Shown here one piece after another: positions 32,928 to 44,184 of a stretch of 64,000 nucleotides of DNA; the stretch's first letter is position 1, and every line of letters starts with the position of its first letter. The notes below the pieces were generated by a model that worked only from the letters and a program-made list of their open reading frames with translations, had not been told where the DNA came from and made no database searches. The DNA lies in the NCBI GenBank assembly GCA_916613615.1, contig OU744723.1, positions 63,992,239 through 64,056,238 of the forward strand. Reading direction: 5' to 3'. The DNA comes from Steromphala cineraria. Taxonomy: Eukaryota > Mollusca > Gastropoda > Trochida > Trochidae. The position numbers and the translations under genes are program-made.

Positions 32928-34370
32928 TTAAATAACTCCCTAGGTCGGTTATATTACTGTTTGCGCCAAAACTAACAGTTCGCCGAAACGTACCAATTAC
33001 CGCTCACGTGACGAAACAGCGCACGCGATTCCCGTGCAAGATTGTATCTCAACACGTGGTCACACGACGACTGTCATTCGATGCAATTCATTTGGGACTG
33101 TTTAATTGTTACGAGCTTTTCGATTCAGGTGAAGAAATGGTGAACAAGAGCTGATGGAAGTGGAGTTAGTGATATGATTTCAATCCTGGTATCTTTTTAA
33201 TGCTCTTGTAAAACTGAATGTCGAAGAAGATATTTTTGACAACGTCTACAAAGACAGAAAAACAACAATGACCGTGAGTATTGTTGTGAATTTCTGGTCC
33301 TATGCTAATAAAGAATTGATAGAAAACCGGGCAATGTAGATTAACCAAAAAACGAAAACTATCGGTGTATTTGATATGTCAAATAACTAAGAGACATGTA
33401 AATGAAACAACCTTTCTTTCGGTCAATCTGCATAAAGAGTATAATGAAATTTGTTAATTCAAAATATGATTAACGTATAACATGCCGTGTCACTTTAAAC
33501 AAAACATTGAGAACTATGATGTCATATACACGGAATTTACCGCCTCATGGCTAAAATACAGTATCGAGTTCATTTTCAATAATTTATATATTAAGGGTAA
33601 ACTTGTAGCTCTCTTGATAGTGGTGTTCAAGTCACCCTTCGAAACGGATAACCTATCTAGATTGTTTAAAATAAGAAAAGGTGAAGAAATCTCTAAATCA
33701 TTCGAATATTGGTCGCAAATGAGTCTTTGAAGCTATGCACACTCTAATAATATGCTTTTCGAAACTATGAAACAAGGTGACATTATATTCTATTTTGTTT
33801 ATATTTTAGGTATGACAGCCTATTGAGAAGCAGTGATGGAGAGATGAATACCAGTACGTGCAATAGCGCTGCTCTCATGTAGGATGGAACACGATAACAA
33901 CCGAATCCGATGAAATTGTTGAAACATGTACTTTGAAAGAATTTCAATTCAATCAAATGCATAAAATGTTTGTTGTGTATTCTTATGAGTTATTTTGGTT
34001 GGGTGGTTATATTGGTTATGCGTACGAATGAAGTAGTATTTAGAGGTTGTTTCATCGAATTCGGAAAAACCAACTTACATTCGGAATTTTCGAATATTGA
34101 CTCGAGGCGAAGCCGAGAGACAATATTCAAAAATTCCGAATGTTTAATTTTCGAGGGAAGATACCAACTCCGAGGCGAAGCCGAGGATGTAAGGATTCTG
34201 CCCGTGAGAGAAATGTCTGGTCAAATACAAAAAACCTCTGAATAACCACCGCAGTCGTTCGCATTGCCACAATAACCGACCTCAACACATGGAAATAACC
34301 AAGGTGAGGTTTAGTTATTCAGAAAAACGACTCGTCAGAACAATGGACATAACTTTCCCTAGTGGTGTAA
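32928..34370. other. Non-coding spacer, copy 2
   Basis: Counterpart of 8640-10072. No gene seen. It contains the hairpin at 34078-34142. Confidence 0.6.
34078..34142. repeat. Short hairpin with 'cgaggcgaagccgag' loop, copy 2
   Basis: Same hairpin as 9780-9844, without visible change. Confidence 0.85.
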
Positions 34371-34469
34371 GAAATAATGACCTTGACTTCGTGAATATCT
34401 GTGATTACCATCTCACTGATCGCTCGATGGTTAGTCACAGATATTCACTCAGTCAGAGGTCATTATTTC
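34371..34469. repeat. Inverted repeat at head of the 95-bp array, copy 2
   Basis: Same as 10073-10171. Two substitutions lie between or at the arms (ctcactgat for ctcgctgat; tggttagt for tggatagt). Confidence 0.85.
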
Positions 34470-35185
34470 ATCCATATAAACAGAGCAACACGTTCATTCC
34501 TTAGGCCTACAGTCTAGCGGCCTATCGTGATGAGTGATCTGAGGATCTAAACGGATGGGTTGGTCACTAGATTAGGATATAAACAGAGCAATACGTTCAC
34601 ACTTTACACTGAGTGTCTGTAGTGAAGACTGGTATGAGGCTCTAAAAGGGTGGGTTTGTCACTAGATTAGGATATAAACAGAGCAACACGTTCCCACCTT
34701 ACAGTGGGTGGCTGTTGTGACGACTGATATGAGACTCTAAACGGGTGGGTCTGTCACTAGATTAGGATATAAACAGAGCATTACGTCCATACCTTTCAGT
34801 GTGTGGCTGTAGTGAAGACTGATATGAGGCTCTAAACGGGTGGGTCGGTCACTAGATTAGGATATAAACAGAGCAACACGTTCATACCTTACAGTGGGTG
34901 GCTGTAGTGAAGACTGATATGAGGCTCTAAACGGGTGGGTCGGTCACTAGATTAGGATATAAACAGAGTAACACGTTCACACCTTGCAGTGGGTGGCTGG
35001 CGTGTTGACTGATATGAGGCTCTAAACGGGTGGGTCGGTCACTAGATTAGGATATAAACAGAGTAACACGTTCACACCTTACAGTGGGTGGCTGGCGTGT
35101 TGACCGATATGAGGCTCTAAACGGGTGGGTCGGTCACTAGATTAGGATATAAACAGAGCAACACGTTCATACCTTACAGTGTGTG
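34470..35185. repeat. Tandem array of a 95-bp repeat, copy 2
   Basis: About seven units, fewer than in unit 1. The first and last units match their unit-1 equivalents, while the middle differs by loss or gain of whole units, as expected from unequal exchange. Confidence 0.95.
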
Positions 35186-35404
35186 TTGCGGAAATTGATT
35201 CGCATATCGAAACTAGTCATTGTACAAGAGTTTTAAAAACGTTTTTTATGACTGAAAAACATGTTCTTGAAAATCATATTTTTCCTCTTCATGATATCAT
35301 TGTATAAACAGTGAATACGTGCTACTGAAATTTATTTTCAAGTCTGGTTTGGGTTTTAGTAAAATTTACATACAAGCCAAAATTGTTCCTCTACACTGAT
35401 ATTA

Positions 35405-36672
35405 GGGGAGACCAGGGCAAAGCGCGCCCCCTAACATATAAGCAAGTTTTCTGGGCATATTAACATGATTAGAATGCAACTTGCAGCATGTCTCTAATTC
35501 TCATCACATAAACTATCCTATGACAAATGCTTTTTAACATACCATGCCTGCCTAAAGAGATATTAACCGAAATGTATTTCGATAAAGGCGGTGCACTTTG
35601 CCCCGTAGTTTGGGCCAAAGCGCCCCATGCAAAAGGACACACAGATGTGATTTGTCAAACACCTATAATAAGTCATTACCATACAAAAATGTTTTAAAAA
35701 TTGCTATGCATCTCACATGCACCCGTATGAATACTAAATTAAAAAGAAAAACCTAGGCACAGTATGCAAAGAAGGACATACTATGTTTGTGTATGACATG
35801 GACCTATATTTTCGAAGTTCTTATCCAAAAACTTACATGATTACTATATACGAATTCCTAAGAACTAAGGGAGTTTTGACAATTTAACTCATTTACTATC
35901 AGAAACCAGTAAATATATGAAAGAAATAAAGAAAATGATTGGTTTGAAAGACAAATTTAACATTTTACAAACATCTTATCTCTGTCGGGCTTGCCCATAC
36001 GGCCTATTTTCTTAATTGTTTATGGATAAAACAAATTATATATTGATGAATATCAAACTAATGTTAAAAAATCAAAGAAAATAAGTGTTTCTAAATGAAA
36101 CAAAACTCCTATGATGTTATTTTATACTTCATTTTTAATATCAATTTTGGAAAATACAGACAAATTATAGAATTAGAATTACATTTCTATTTTACGATAT
36201 TTGCTTTTGAAAACTAATTGATAATTCGGACAATATAATGTGTTGACTACAAAGAAACATTTTAGATAAACCGGGGCAAAGCGCTCCCCCCGGCTCATTT
36301 GCCCCTTTGAGGGTAACATTTGATTTGTGCATCACAGAAAATAATTAAAGCAATAAACTTTAAATTTCCATATGCAATGAATAGGTGAAATTTTTTTATC
36401 TAACATTTGCTTTAGAATTAAATGTTGCGTTTAGTGTTTATATGAAATATTGCAATTTGGACATATGCTTTCCTTAAAGAAAAATGCCGTTTTTTCAACT
36501 TTTTGCAATGGTAAGTCTCCAACTCTCGCTAACGATGCAAACATGGAATACAAAGTTTCTCAACGGTTGCTTTCATTGGTTGATAATGACAAACCACGCC
36601 ATTTGTCGATCGTTAAGGAGAAATATGGCTTGGTCACTTTGCCCCGACGGCGCGCTTTGCCCTGGTCTCCCC
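35405..36672. mobile_element. 1.27 kb TIR element (ggggagaccagggcaaagcg)
   Basis: The left end ggggagaccagggcaaagcg is mirrored by cgctttgccctggtctcccc at 36653-36672. TA lies on both sides (35403-35404, 36673-36674), fitting a TA-targeting (Tc1/mariner-type) element. The GGCAAAGCG word recurs inside near 35585-35630 and 36272-36310, giving subterminal repeats. No transposase frame is present, so it is non-autonomous. Unit 1 lacks it. Confidence 0.85.
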
Positions 36673-36674
36673 TA

Positions 36675-37122
36675 CTTATTTATTTATCGTAATAAAAGTG
36701 AAAACAGTTGTTTTGATCTGAATTTATTTGGCATTTAACATAAATCTTCAGTAACAATTTCAAATTAAACTTTCACTTAAATTTTAAAGTCAAAATTAAT
36801 AAGAAATAAATTTCATAATATTCGCCAGTTATACAAGTTGAAGTTACAAGTTTCAAACAGGTTATTACCTTGTGGACAAACATATGTTGAAATTCAATTT
36901 TTAGATAACACCCTTGCATTTCTTTATAAAATTCTAAAATTCAGTTTTAACATTTTTAATTAAATTTATACCTTCTCCATGTCTATATATATGAAAATGC
37001 AGTGTGACAGAAGTTAAAATTGATTTCATTGAGAGCACATAAGACAAAAAAAAATTAATGAAAGGGTTCTAACTTTGGTGTTTATTCAGGATTATTACAA
37101 ATCAAATAGTTCTTATACTGGT
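36675..37122. other. AT-rich spacer
   Basis: No gene seen. Weak homology to unit 1 resumes around 37045-37090 (gtttattcag is shared). Confidence 0.5.
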
Positions 37123-37845
37123 CCTATTGAAGGATCACCATCGTATTATGGTGCAACTCGTATTGTATCGGTAACATCGTATTATGGTGCAGCTCTTATT
37201 GTATTGGTAACATCGTATTATGGTGCAACTCGTATTGTATCGGTAACATCGTATTATGGTGCAGCTCTTATTGTATTGGTAACATCGTATTATGGTGCAA
37301 CTCGTATTGTATCGGTAACATCGTATTATGGTGCAGCTCTTATTGTATCGGTAACATCGTATTATGGTGCAACTCGTATTGTATCGGTAACATCGTATTA
37401 TGGTGCAACTCGTATTGTATCGGTAACATCGTATTATGGTGCAACTCGTATTGTATCGGTAACATCGTATTATGGTGCAGCTCTTATAGTATTGGTAACA
37501 TCGTATTATGGTGCAACTCGTATTGTATCGGTAACATCGTATTATGGTGCAGCTCGTATTGTATCGGTAACATCGTATTATGGTGCAGCTCGTATTGTAT
37601 TGGTAACATCGTATTATGGTGCAACTCGTATTGTATCGGTAACATCGTATTATGGTGCAGCTCTTATTGTATTGGTAACATCGTATTATGGTGCAGCTCT
37701 TATTGTATTGGTAACATCGTATTATGGTGCAGCTCGTATTGTATCGGTAACATCGTATTATGGTGCAACTCTTATTGTATTGGTCCTATTGAAGGATCAC
37801 CATCGTATTATGGTGCAACTCTTATTGTATTTGTAACATTCTAAA
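37123..37845. repeat. 36-bp minisatellite, open in one frame
   Basis: About 19 units of tcgtattatggtgcaactcg-type sequence, each 36 bp. Because 36 is a multiple of three, one frame stays open and would read a 12-residue repeat (SYYGATRIVSVT). Units vary between ATR/AAL and VSVT/VLVT. The same 'ttgaaggatcaccatcgtat' border occurs at both ends. Unit 1 lacks the array: there 'gtttattcag' is followed almost directly by 'aaattgtttcac'. Confidence 0.95.
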
Positions 37846-37974
37846 AAAGAAGACACAAATTGTTTCACCCATTTCTGATATTAAATAAGTGAGCAAACAG
37901 CAATCTCTCACTAGATGCAATACAGCATACACTGTTCGCACCTCTTAGCATATGACTTACAATCACTTATTTTA

Positions 37975-38333
37975 TAGGGGCAGCAGCACGTTTTTTTGAT
38001 AATTTTATATTTCAAAATTTTCACTGATAATTGTACGGTAACACTAAATGTGTTATTTTGACAGTGTCAAAAATCTCATATCTCAAGCCAATCATCCACA
38101 GTCAGAGGACAAAGTATGAAGATTCACATAAAATCCATTGGCGGCTGTTTTGTGTGAACATCTTTAATAATTTTTTTGTTAGAAAAAGGAATCGCATGGC
38201 TAAACTTTACGTTATATATTTGAATTATTACTGCTCCATTTAGTTTAAATACATTGTCTTTCAAATGGAACCATTAATTTTCATTTTCCTGACATCACCT
38301 TATATTCCCCCTAAAAACGTGCAACTGCCCCTT
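37975..38333. mobile_element. 359-bp MITE with TA target duplication
   Basis: The inner ends aggggcagcagcacgttttt and the inverse of acgtgcaactgcccct form an imperfect TIR of about 18-20 bp. TA flanks it (37973-37974, 38334-38335), and unit 1 has the uninterrupted sequence ttattttaagcacag. No coding capacity. Confidence 0.88.
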
Positions 38334-38613
38334 TAAGCACAGTCATTTCTTTCACAGATAAGTATACATCTTTAGGATAAATGGATACATGGAAGAATAC
38401 GCATGGCAAACTGTTCTGTTGTTTCAACCACATTTGTCCACTTTTTCCATATTTAAACATGAAAAATACATATCTTCTCAAGATCCATTCAAAATCTATT
38501 GAAATAGAATTCGTCAATGTAAACCACTATCAATTGTTTGTTGGTGCAGTCTTAAAATTCTGGTTTATTTCAAATAAAATCGAAGTAAACTAACTTAAAA
38601 TGTCCAAAGTTTG

Positions 38614-38619
38614 TTTATT
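38614..38619 (-). promoter_or_regulatory. Poly(A) signal of TRIM paralog 2
   Basis: AATAAA on the minus strand, 15 bases after the stop codon, as in paralog 1. Confidence 0.6.
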
Positions 38620-38633
38620 TTGAATAAAATCTT

Positions 38634-41127
38634 TTACTTAAACTTGTATTTGTGTAAGCCCTTTTTGCCCAATGCCACACACAGTTTGTCTCCATCGACA
38701 CACAGACCTGTTGGAGACTGTACTTCATCATCTGATGTCAGAATGTCTCTGGTGTAGTCTCCCGTCTTACTGAGGTGAATCACTTTGTGTGACCCGAAAT
38801 CAGCTACAAGGATATCTCCACTACTGGTGGAAGTGATACCCCACGGACATGTAAGAGCTCTGTCTCCAGTAGGTGTGTATGTGAACACAACATCTCCAGA
38901 CCGTGTCAAACAGATGATAGACTTCAGACCCCAGTCTGACACCAGGATAGTGCCTTGACCAGTGACATGTATGTATCTAGGTTCAATAAAGCTCTTCCCC
39001 GTGACAGGAAGTGTTGAGAAGGTCTTCAAGATGTTTCCCTTCATATCAATCAGATCAACAGAGGGTGGATTCTTAGAACCTGCCACCAATGTTGATTCAT
39101 CCAGAGCAGAGAGACCCAGGTAGTTCTTACTTGTCTGTATTGTTGATAGGAGTTCCAGGTCAGGGGTCACAGCTACTATGATGAGACGTGGACATAAATG
39201 AAACGACACAACTATCTTGCCTTCACTGATAACTGTTATAGACCAAGGTTCACTCAGCACTTTTAGTACACTAGAACATGTTTTCCCTCCTCTTTGGTAG
39301 ACTGATTTCAGGCGATAACCAATACGGTCAGTAAACACAGTGACCTTTGTACCCGAACTCTCCACTATAACAACATCTCGCTCGACACAACTCACATCTC
39401 CATCTAGTTTAGTATCAATGACTTCATGCAGTACAGGTGTCGCTGTCAGATCCATTGTGTAATCAGCACTCCTTACATCCATCTTCTCAATTTCCTCCTT
39501 CAGTTGATCAAGGTTGTGTATAAACCTGATACCAGCAACATCTGATCTCTCCCATCTCTGTGTTTTTGTGACGTCAGATACAGCTCCTGATCCAGACGAC
39601 AGATACATCTCAAACAGCTGCGCCTCATCCTCCAACTCCAGGGCCTGTTGGATGGACTGAGACTGCTGCTGGTACATCTGTGTCTCTGTCACCTTTGTTT
39701 TCATCTTGGACCTCAGATCTTCTGTCTGTTGATCAGTTTGGACATCAAGTTTCCCCAGCAGCTCAGTCTCCTTTTCACGAAGATGATCAACAGCAGCTTG
39801 GATGGTTGTGGTTATGTCAGTCTTCAATGATGTTGATTTCCTCTGGTATTCGTTAATTTCATCTTCATATCCGACGATTTGTGCCTTGTTTGTTTCAGCT
39901 TTCTCATCAAACTCCTCCTTGTGTTTCCTCAGTTGACCCTTGACCTCTGGGAGCATATCCTGGATGGTGACGACATCTTCACATTTCCTGTGACTGATAC
40001 TGCAACAAACAGTGCAAATTGTTTTCTTGCAGTCCTTGCAAAACAACTTTATCTTCTCATCGTGTTTCTTGCAAAAATGTTTTCGTTTTACATATTGCTT
40101 GTTTCCTTTAAGGCTTGACACTTCATGGTGATCTAAGACAGGAACTGTGTTGTGGAGCTTGTGACAATCGAAACACAAGCAGGCTTCACATTCTGCACAC
40201 CAAGTTGCTGCAGGAGTTGTCTTCCCTTTTTTCTGGCACCAAGAGCAACAGTTGGTTTCTGTAATTGAACATTCTTTATTAAAGTGTTTTTGATATATTT
40301 ACACCAACATTCAATATTAAATGTCGAGGCATAATCTATAGTTTTGTAATCTTAGGTTCTACTAAAACACTTAATTAAGTAATACATCTTGTTGATAACT
40401 GTTGAACAGTCATACAAGTACCAACAACCATGAGTTCAGTCGTCAGTGAAAGTATGTCAAGTACATAAACATAAAAGTTAAATGAAAATACAGAGCTAAT
40501 ACTTTTAATTTTGATAACTAATTTTCTAATATAACAACTTAATTAATGAATGTTGATAATTGTTGGACATACATACATGTGCCAGTACCAAAAACCAATA
40601 TCCATTGGTGCAGTAATCATGACATTGGTTACAGATACAACACAAACTACCAGGTTATCAATAACCTTAATTGTGATCTTATGTCAGAAAGTTAACGGTC
40701 ATATATTTGTCAGAACAAAACAGAGTCCTTTATCATCATAAATGTTAGATAGTTTAATGTTATTTTACTAGCTATAATCAATCATTAGATTGGTTTCAGA
40801 TATACAAAAGTTGTTCTATATAAGACAGAGAGTCATATTGATACCTTGTGGAATTGAGTCCATGAGCCCAGTGAGGAGCAGTCCTGGTTTCATCTGCCCC
40901 GCCCACTCTTCTACAGGTCTGTCAGGGTGAGGCACTGGGGTCTCTTGTCTACACGTGGGACAGGGGATGGTCTTGTTTCTCACAGCTTCTTCTTTTGTCT
41001 GCAGATATTTCCTCAAGCAGTTCTGACAGAAGGAGTGTTGACAGTTGAGTGATACAGGCTGCACAAACACCTCCATACACACACTGCAAGTCAGGAAGTC
41101 GTCCTGGAGCTTGCCGCCTGTCGCCAT
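38634..41127 (-). CDS. TRIM-type RING / B-box / coiled-coil / NHL protein, paralog 2 (two coding exons)
   Basis: Coding exons are 41127-40845 (RING) and 40258-38634, spliced at the same sites and phase as paralog 1, and also give 635 residues. All RING and B-box ligands are kept. The RING exon is nearly invariant (E43 to Q and L78 to M). The rest differs at roughly 57 of 514 positions, clustered in the coiled coil (EEFDEKAETNKAQ for EELEEIAETNKTQ) and in the linker before the propeller (DVSCVERD for DGCCGVGD). Both copies are open, so both are likely active genes. A non-coding first exon probably ends at 43604 (CCCAG/GTTAGA), with the acceptor at 41132. An E3 ligase role is inferred from the RING only. 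Confidence 0.88.
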
Positions 41128-41331
41128 CTTACTGTTAATGAGAAGAGAAAGAGAGATTGGAGAATAGAAATTCCTTTATAGTTTTTCTTTGAGATGATGA
41201 TAAGCTTTAATAAGAAATGTGAGAGAGAGATCGTAGAATAAAAAGACTATAGTGGATAACATTTTGATATAACAAAACGTCTTGAAGAGCAAGTCTAGAT
41301 CCGTAGAGAACTACAACTGAAATAACTGATA

Positions 41332-42414
41332 TACCTCCGGGCCCAAAAAATGAGACAATTTTTTATTAACCGTATTCATTAAATTGTTGACATAAACTGA
41401 TGATATTTGGAACAGATTTAGATAATTCGTATACAAATTGTATGGAATAAGCCGAAACTCAATCAGTCTACTTTTCATGATATACACTGTGAAATCTGCT
41501 TAAACATAGATTTTTTTTTTCAAATCCTCTGTTGGTTCTGAAAACAACTTATGCAAAGTTAAATGAACCTTTTGTTTCAAACCTGCATAATAATTTTGAA
41601 TCTAGTGTTTAAAATTTACACTTAATCATTAGCTTAATAACTTTAGTTGTATCTTAATCTTTTAACTTACAAGAAATACATAATTTATGTATGTGAATGT
41701 ATATGTAAATTTGGCCTTCAGCCTGTAGCATAACAAAAACATTTCCACTTTCTCTAATATTTGTGTTCAGTAACCTATCACATAAAAACCAAGAGCCTTA
41801 ACTTGAATAAATAAAACCAGTGATTTACAAGAACATCGATTTTTTCAATTTTTCCGGCACAATTTTGGACAATGCGAAATTAGACTCCGACTTGCACGGT
41901 AAACCCCCTGCAACTCGAAATCGCCAAAAATGGTTAAAAGATACCACAAGGTATACCCTTTACAGTAGAACACGGATATAGCGAACACGGATATAGCGAA
42001 CACTCGGATATAGCGAACAAATTTTCAAGTCCCGTCTCTATATAATATCATTAAAATTATATGCGTATGGCGAACACCGGATATAGCGAACTAAATTCTT
42101 TGGTCCCTTGGAGTTCGTTATATCCGAGTTCTACTGTATTTCCAAAATTCTCTTATCTCATTACCACCCTACATGATAAAAAACGCGAAGTCTTTGTTTT
42201 GCTTTGTTTTTCTGCATCGCAGCGGTCACTATAGGAAGTCGCGGATCGTCTGCTACAGCGTCGTCATGTGGCCCAACGACAGGGTAGATAATGCACAGAA
42301 CATCATAACAATGTCACAGCGGCTAACAATTTCCAAATGTTCATGTCTGAAATTTTCGAGTTGCAACCGAAAAACAAATTTTTAAAATTGTCTTATTTTT
42401 TTCCCTCGGAGCTA
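41332..42414. mobile_element. 1.08 kb TIR element in 5' intron of TRIM paralog 2
   Basis: The left end tacctccgggcccaaaaaat and the right end (inverse of aaaattgtcttat...ccctcggagcta) form TIRs of about 40 bp with gaps. TA is duplicated (41330-41331, 42415-42416), and unit 1 reads straight through (agtgatacaatgagg). There is no transposase frame. It carries a second, nested MITE at 41963-42136. Confidence 0.85.
41963..42136. mobile_element. 174-bp nested MITE (cagtagaac..ggatata), Tc1/pogo type
   Basis: The ends cagtagaacacggatatagc and the inverse of gttatatccgagttctactg form a TIR of about 25 bp. TA flanks both ends. 'ggatatagcgaac' is repeated four times inside. The end sequence resembles pogo/Tigger-like MITEs widespread in animals. 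Confidence 0.85.
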
Positions 42415-42502
42415 TACAATGAGGCTTCTTTCTTAATTGTCTTTAATGAATAATTGTTTATGATTTTTTCAAGGGTTTTAGTACTTTATGGCATCTTTAA
42501 TT

Positions 42503-42820
42503 TAGGAGATAAACTTACTGTGTTTTTTAATTTTCGTGGTCTAACGTAGATTCGATACCTGTTGATGTCATTCGGAGCCGAACTACTATGACGAGTTTTT
42601 TAGTGTTTTAAATGTCATTTCTTTTCCACCGCGTAACGTCAGTTGTGCTTTTTCAACACTGTGACGTTACAATGTCTTGCGCTTATGACGTCAAAGGTTG
42701 ACATCGCTCAAACCAAAACCTGTTGCGGTAGCTTATTGATCTAAATTCAGCCTTTCGCTTTAAATTCCACTATTTCCTGGATATAAACATGCATGATATT
42801 GATGCGAACCAATGATGATT
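42503..42820. mobile_element. Insertion of about 0.3 kb absent from unit 1
   Basis: Unit 1 goes from 'tatggcatctt' directly to 'aaattgatgttttctgaatg', while unit 2 has about 300 extra bases in between. They contain several 'gacgt' words (cgtaacgtcag, gtgacgttac, atgacgtcaa). No TIR is clear to me. Confidence 0.55.
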
Positions 42821-43654
42821 CAATTTAAGTTTTCTGAATGATTTGACAGCAACATAATATATAAATTGTATAAAAAGTATTCCACCCATATAGACCCTCA
42901 CTATTCGAAAAAAAAAATTTCTATGTAATTTATTTGATTCTTTTATAATCATGACAATATCACTAAAAATTGCAAATTGTGAAATGTTTATAAGTCATTT
43001 CATCTGTATACACCAATTACTATCAATTTTTATCACTGATTTCTCTTCTCTAGAACATCGCTACTGACTATTCATGTAAATACATTGTACATTCCCTTTT
43101 TATCTAAAAATCCAAAACCTAGCAAAATGGTTGTTGATTCAATGATTCAATTCAACTATTAGCATTGATTAATATCATAAAGATCTCTGTCACAGTTTTA
43201 ATTAAAGTATAAAAATTTATGTATAGAAAAGTCATCATACATGAGCAGAATAAGCAGAATAAGTTTGGTAATTGCCTTGTGTAAACCCACTCATAAAGAG
43301 CCTCACTGTCACAATACAAGTAGATCTACACAACAACCCTGTATCAGACTAATTTAAGTTGCACGACAGGGATCAGAATTTATCACATTCAATAAATAAT
43401 GATCAATGAAACCTTTAAAATAAATTCAAGCACTCACAGCTTCATCAAATACTTATCATCAAACCGAAAGTAAGTCGACAACACAGTCATACAACCACTG
43501 ACCAGGAAGTGAATCTTCTTTCATTTGTTTAGTGATTTTAAACATAATATTTTTTTTTAAACACGACCAGTTTTAAACAATATGATCATAGAAAAGTTCT
43601 AACCTGGGTGAGGATCTCTCCCTTCCCCTACCAGAACCTGTTATTTCTTCAGAC

Positions 43655-43765
43655 AAACAGCTACACGTTCACCCCTTACTGTGGGTGCATGGCTGTCGTG
43701 ACGACTGATATGAGGCTCTAAACGGGTGGGTTGCATGGCCACTAGATTAGGATATAAACAGTGCA
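43655..43765. repeat. Degenerate single unit of the 95-bp repeat, unit 2
   Basis: Carries ctacacgttcaccccttac, gactgatatgaggctctaaa and cgggtgggttgca. An extra 'gcat' is inserted twice relative to the array units. Confidence 0.85.
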
Positions 43766-44184
43766 ATACCATCAATATCTACTATGAGCCTCTCTCGAGT
43801 GAGTCCGGTTTTGGATTCACATTTACAAACGGTTGAATTATTTTTCGAAAGTAAGCGATATCTCTATAGACTTGCATGTTAATTTAGTGTAAAATGATTA
43901 ATTTTCATGGCTTTATCTTCGTCACATCTAACTCAAATTTAAAAGATTTATGGGGAATCATCTTAGCTACAATCTCATTATAGCCAATTCAAACAACAAA
44001 CGCATTGTAGTTATATTTGTTGATATATTAGTCTAAGAGACATTCATCATCTGTATACATCAGCTGACATGGAAATATCATAACAGTAAAGACAGAACCA
44101 AAATATAACAATGACTTAAACTCATTACTCAAATGACATTTTTCGGCAGTTTCTTTTATATAAAATCATTTGTATAAATGGGAT
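43766..44184. other. Intergenic spacer
   Basis: Nothing recognised. Confidence 0.5.

Larger units (their letters stand above)
17147..35373. repeat. Recent segmental duplication, unit 2 (LINE-rich block)
   Basis: Second copy of 1-11265, in direct orientation. It is longer because it carries a 6.9 kb transposon (23477-30357) and a 314-bp internal tandem duplication (32300-32927); its 95-bp array has fewer units. The offset to unit 1 is 17132 before the transposon and 24016 just after it. The homologous start may lie further left, because the unit-1 counterpart is outside the window. Confidence 0.9.
37045..43765. repeat. Older paralogous block with TRIM gene, unit 2
   Basis: Counterpart of 11266-15885. 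It is longer because of a 36-bp minisatellite, a 359-bp MITE, a 1.08 kb TIR element with a nested MITE, and an insertion of about 0.3 kb, none of which is present in unit 1. Homology ends in a degenerate 95-bp repeat unit near 43655-43765. Confidence 0.8.

Noticed and set aside
37075..37836. 253-codon frame as a real repeat protein
   Set aside because: It begins at a TTG, has no in-phase ATG, exists only because the minisatellite unit is 36 bp, and is absent from unit 1.
41980..42130. Nested MITE as part of the original 1.08 kb element
   Set aside because: It has its own TIRs and TA duplication, so it is a separate later insertion.
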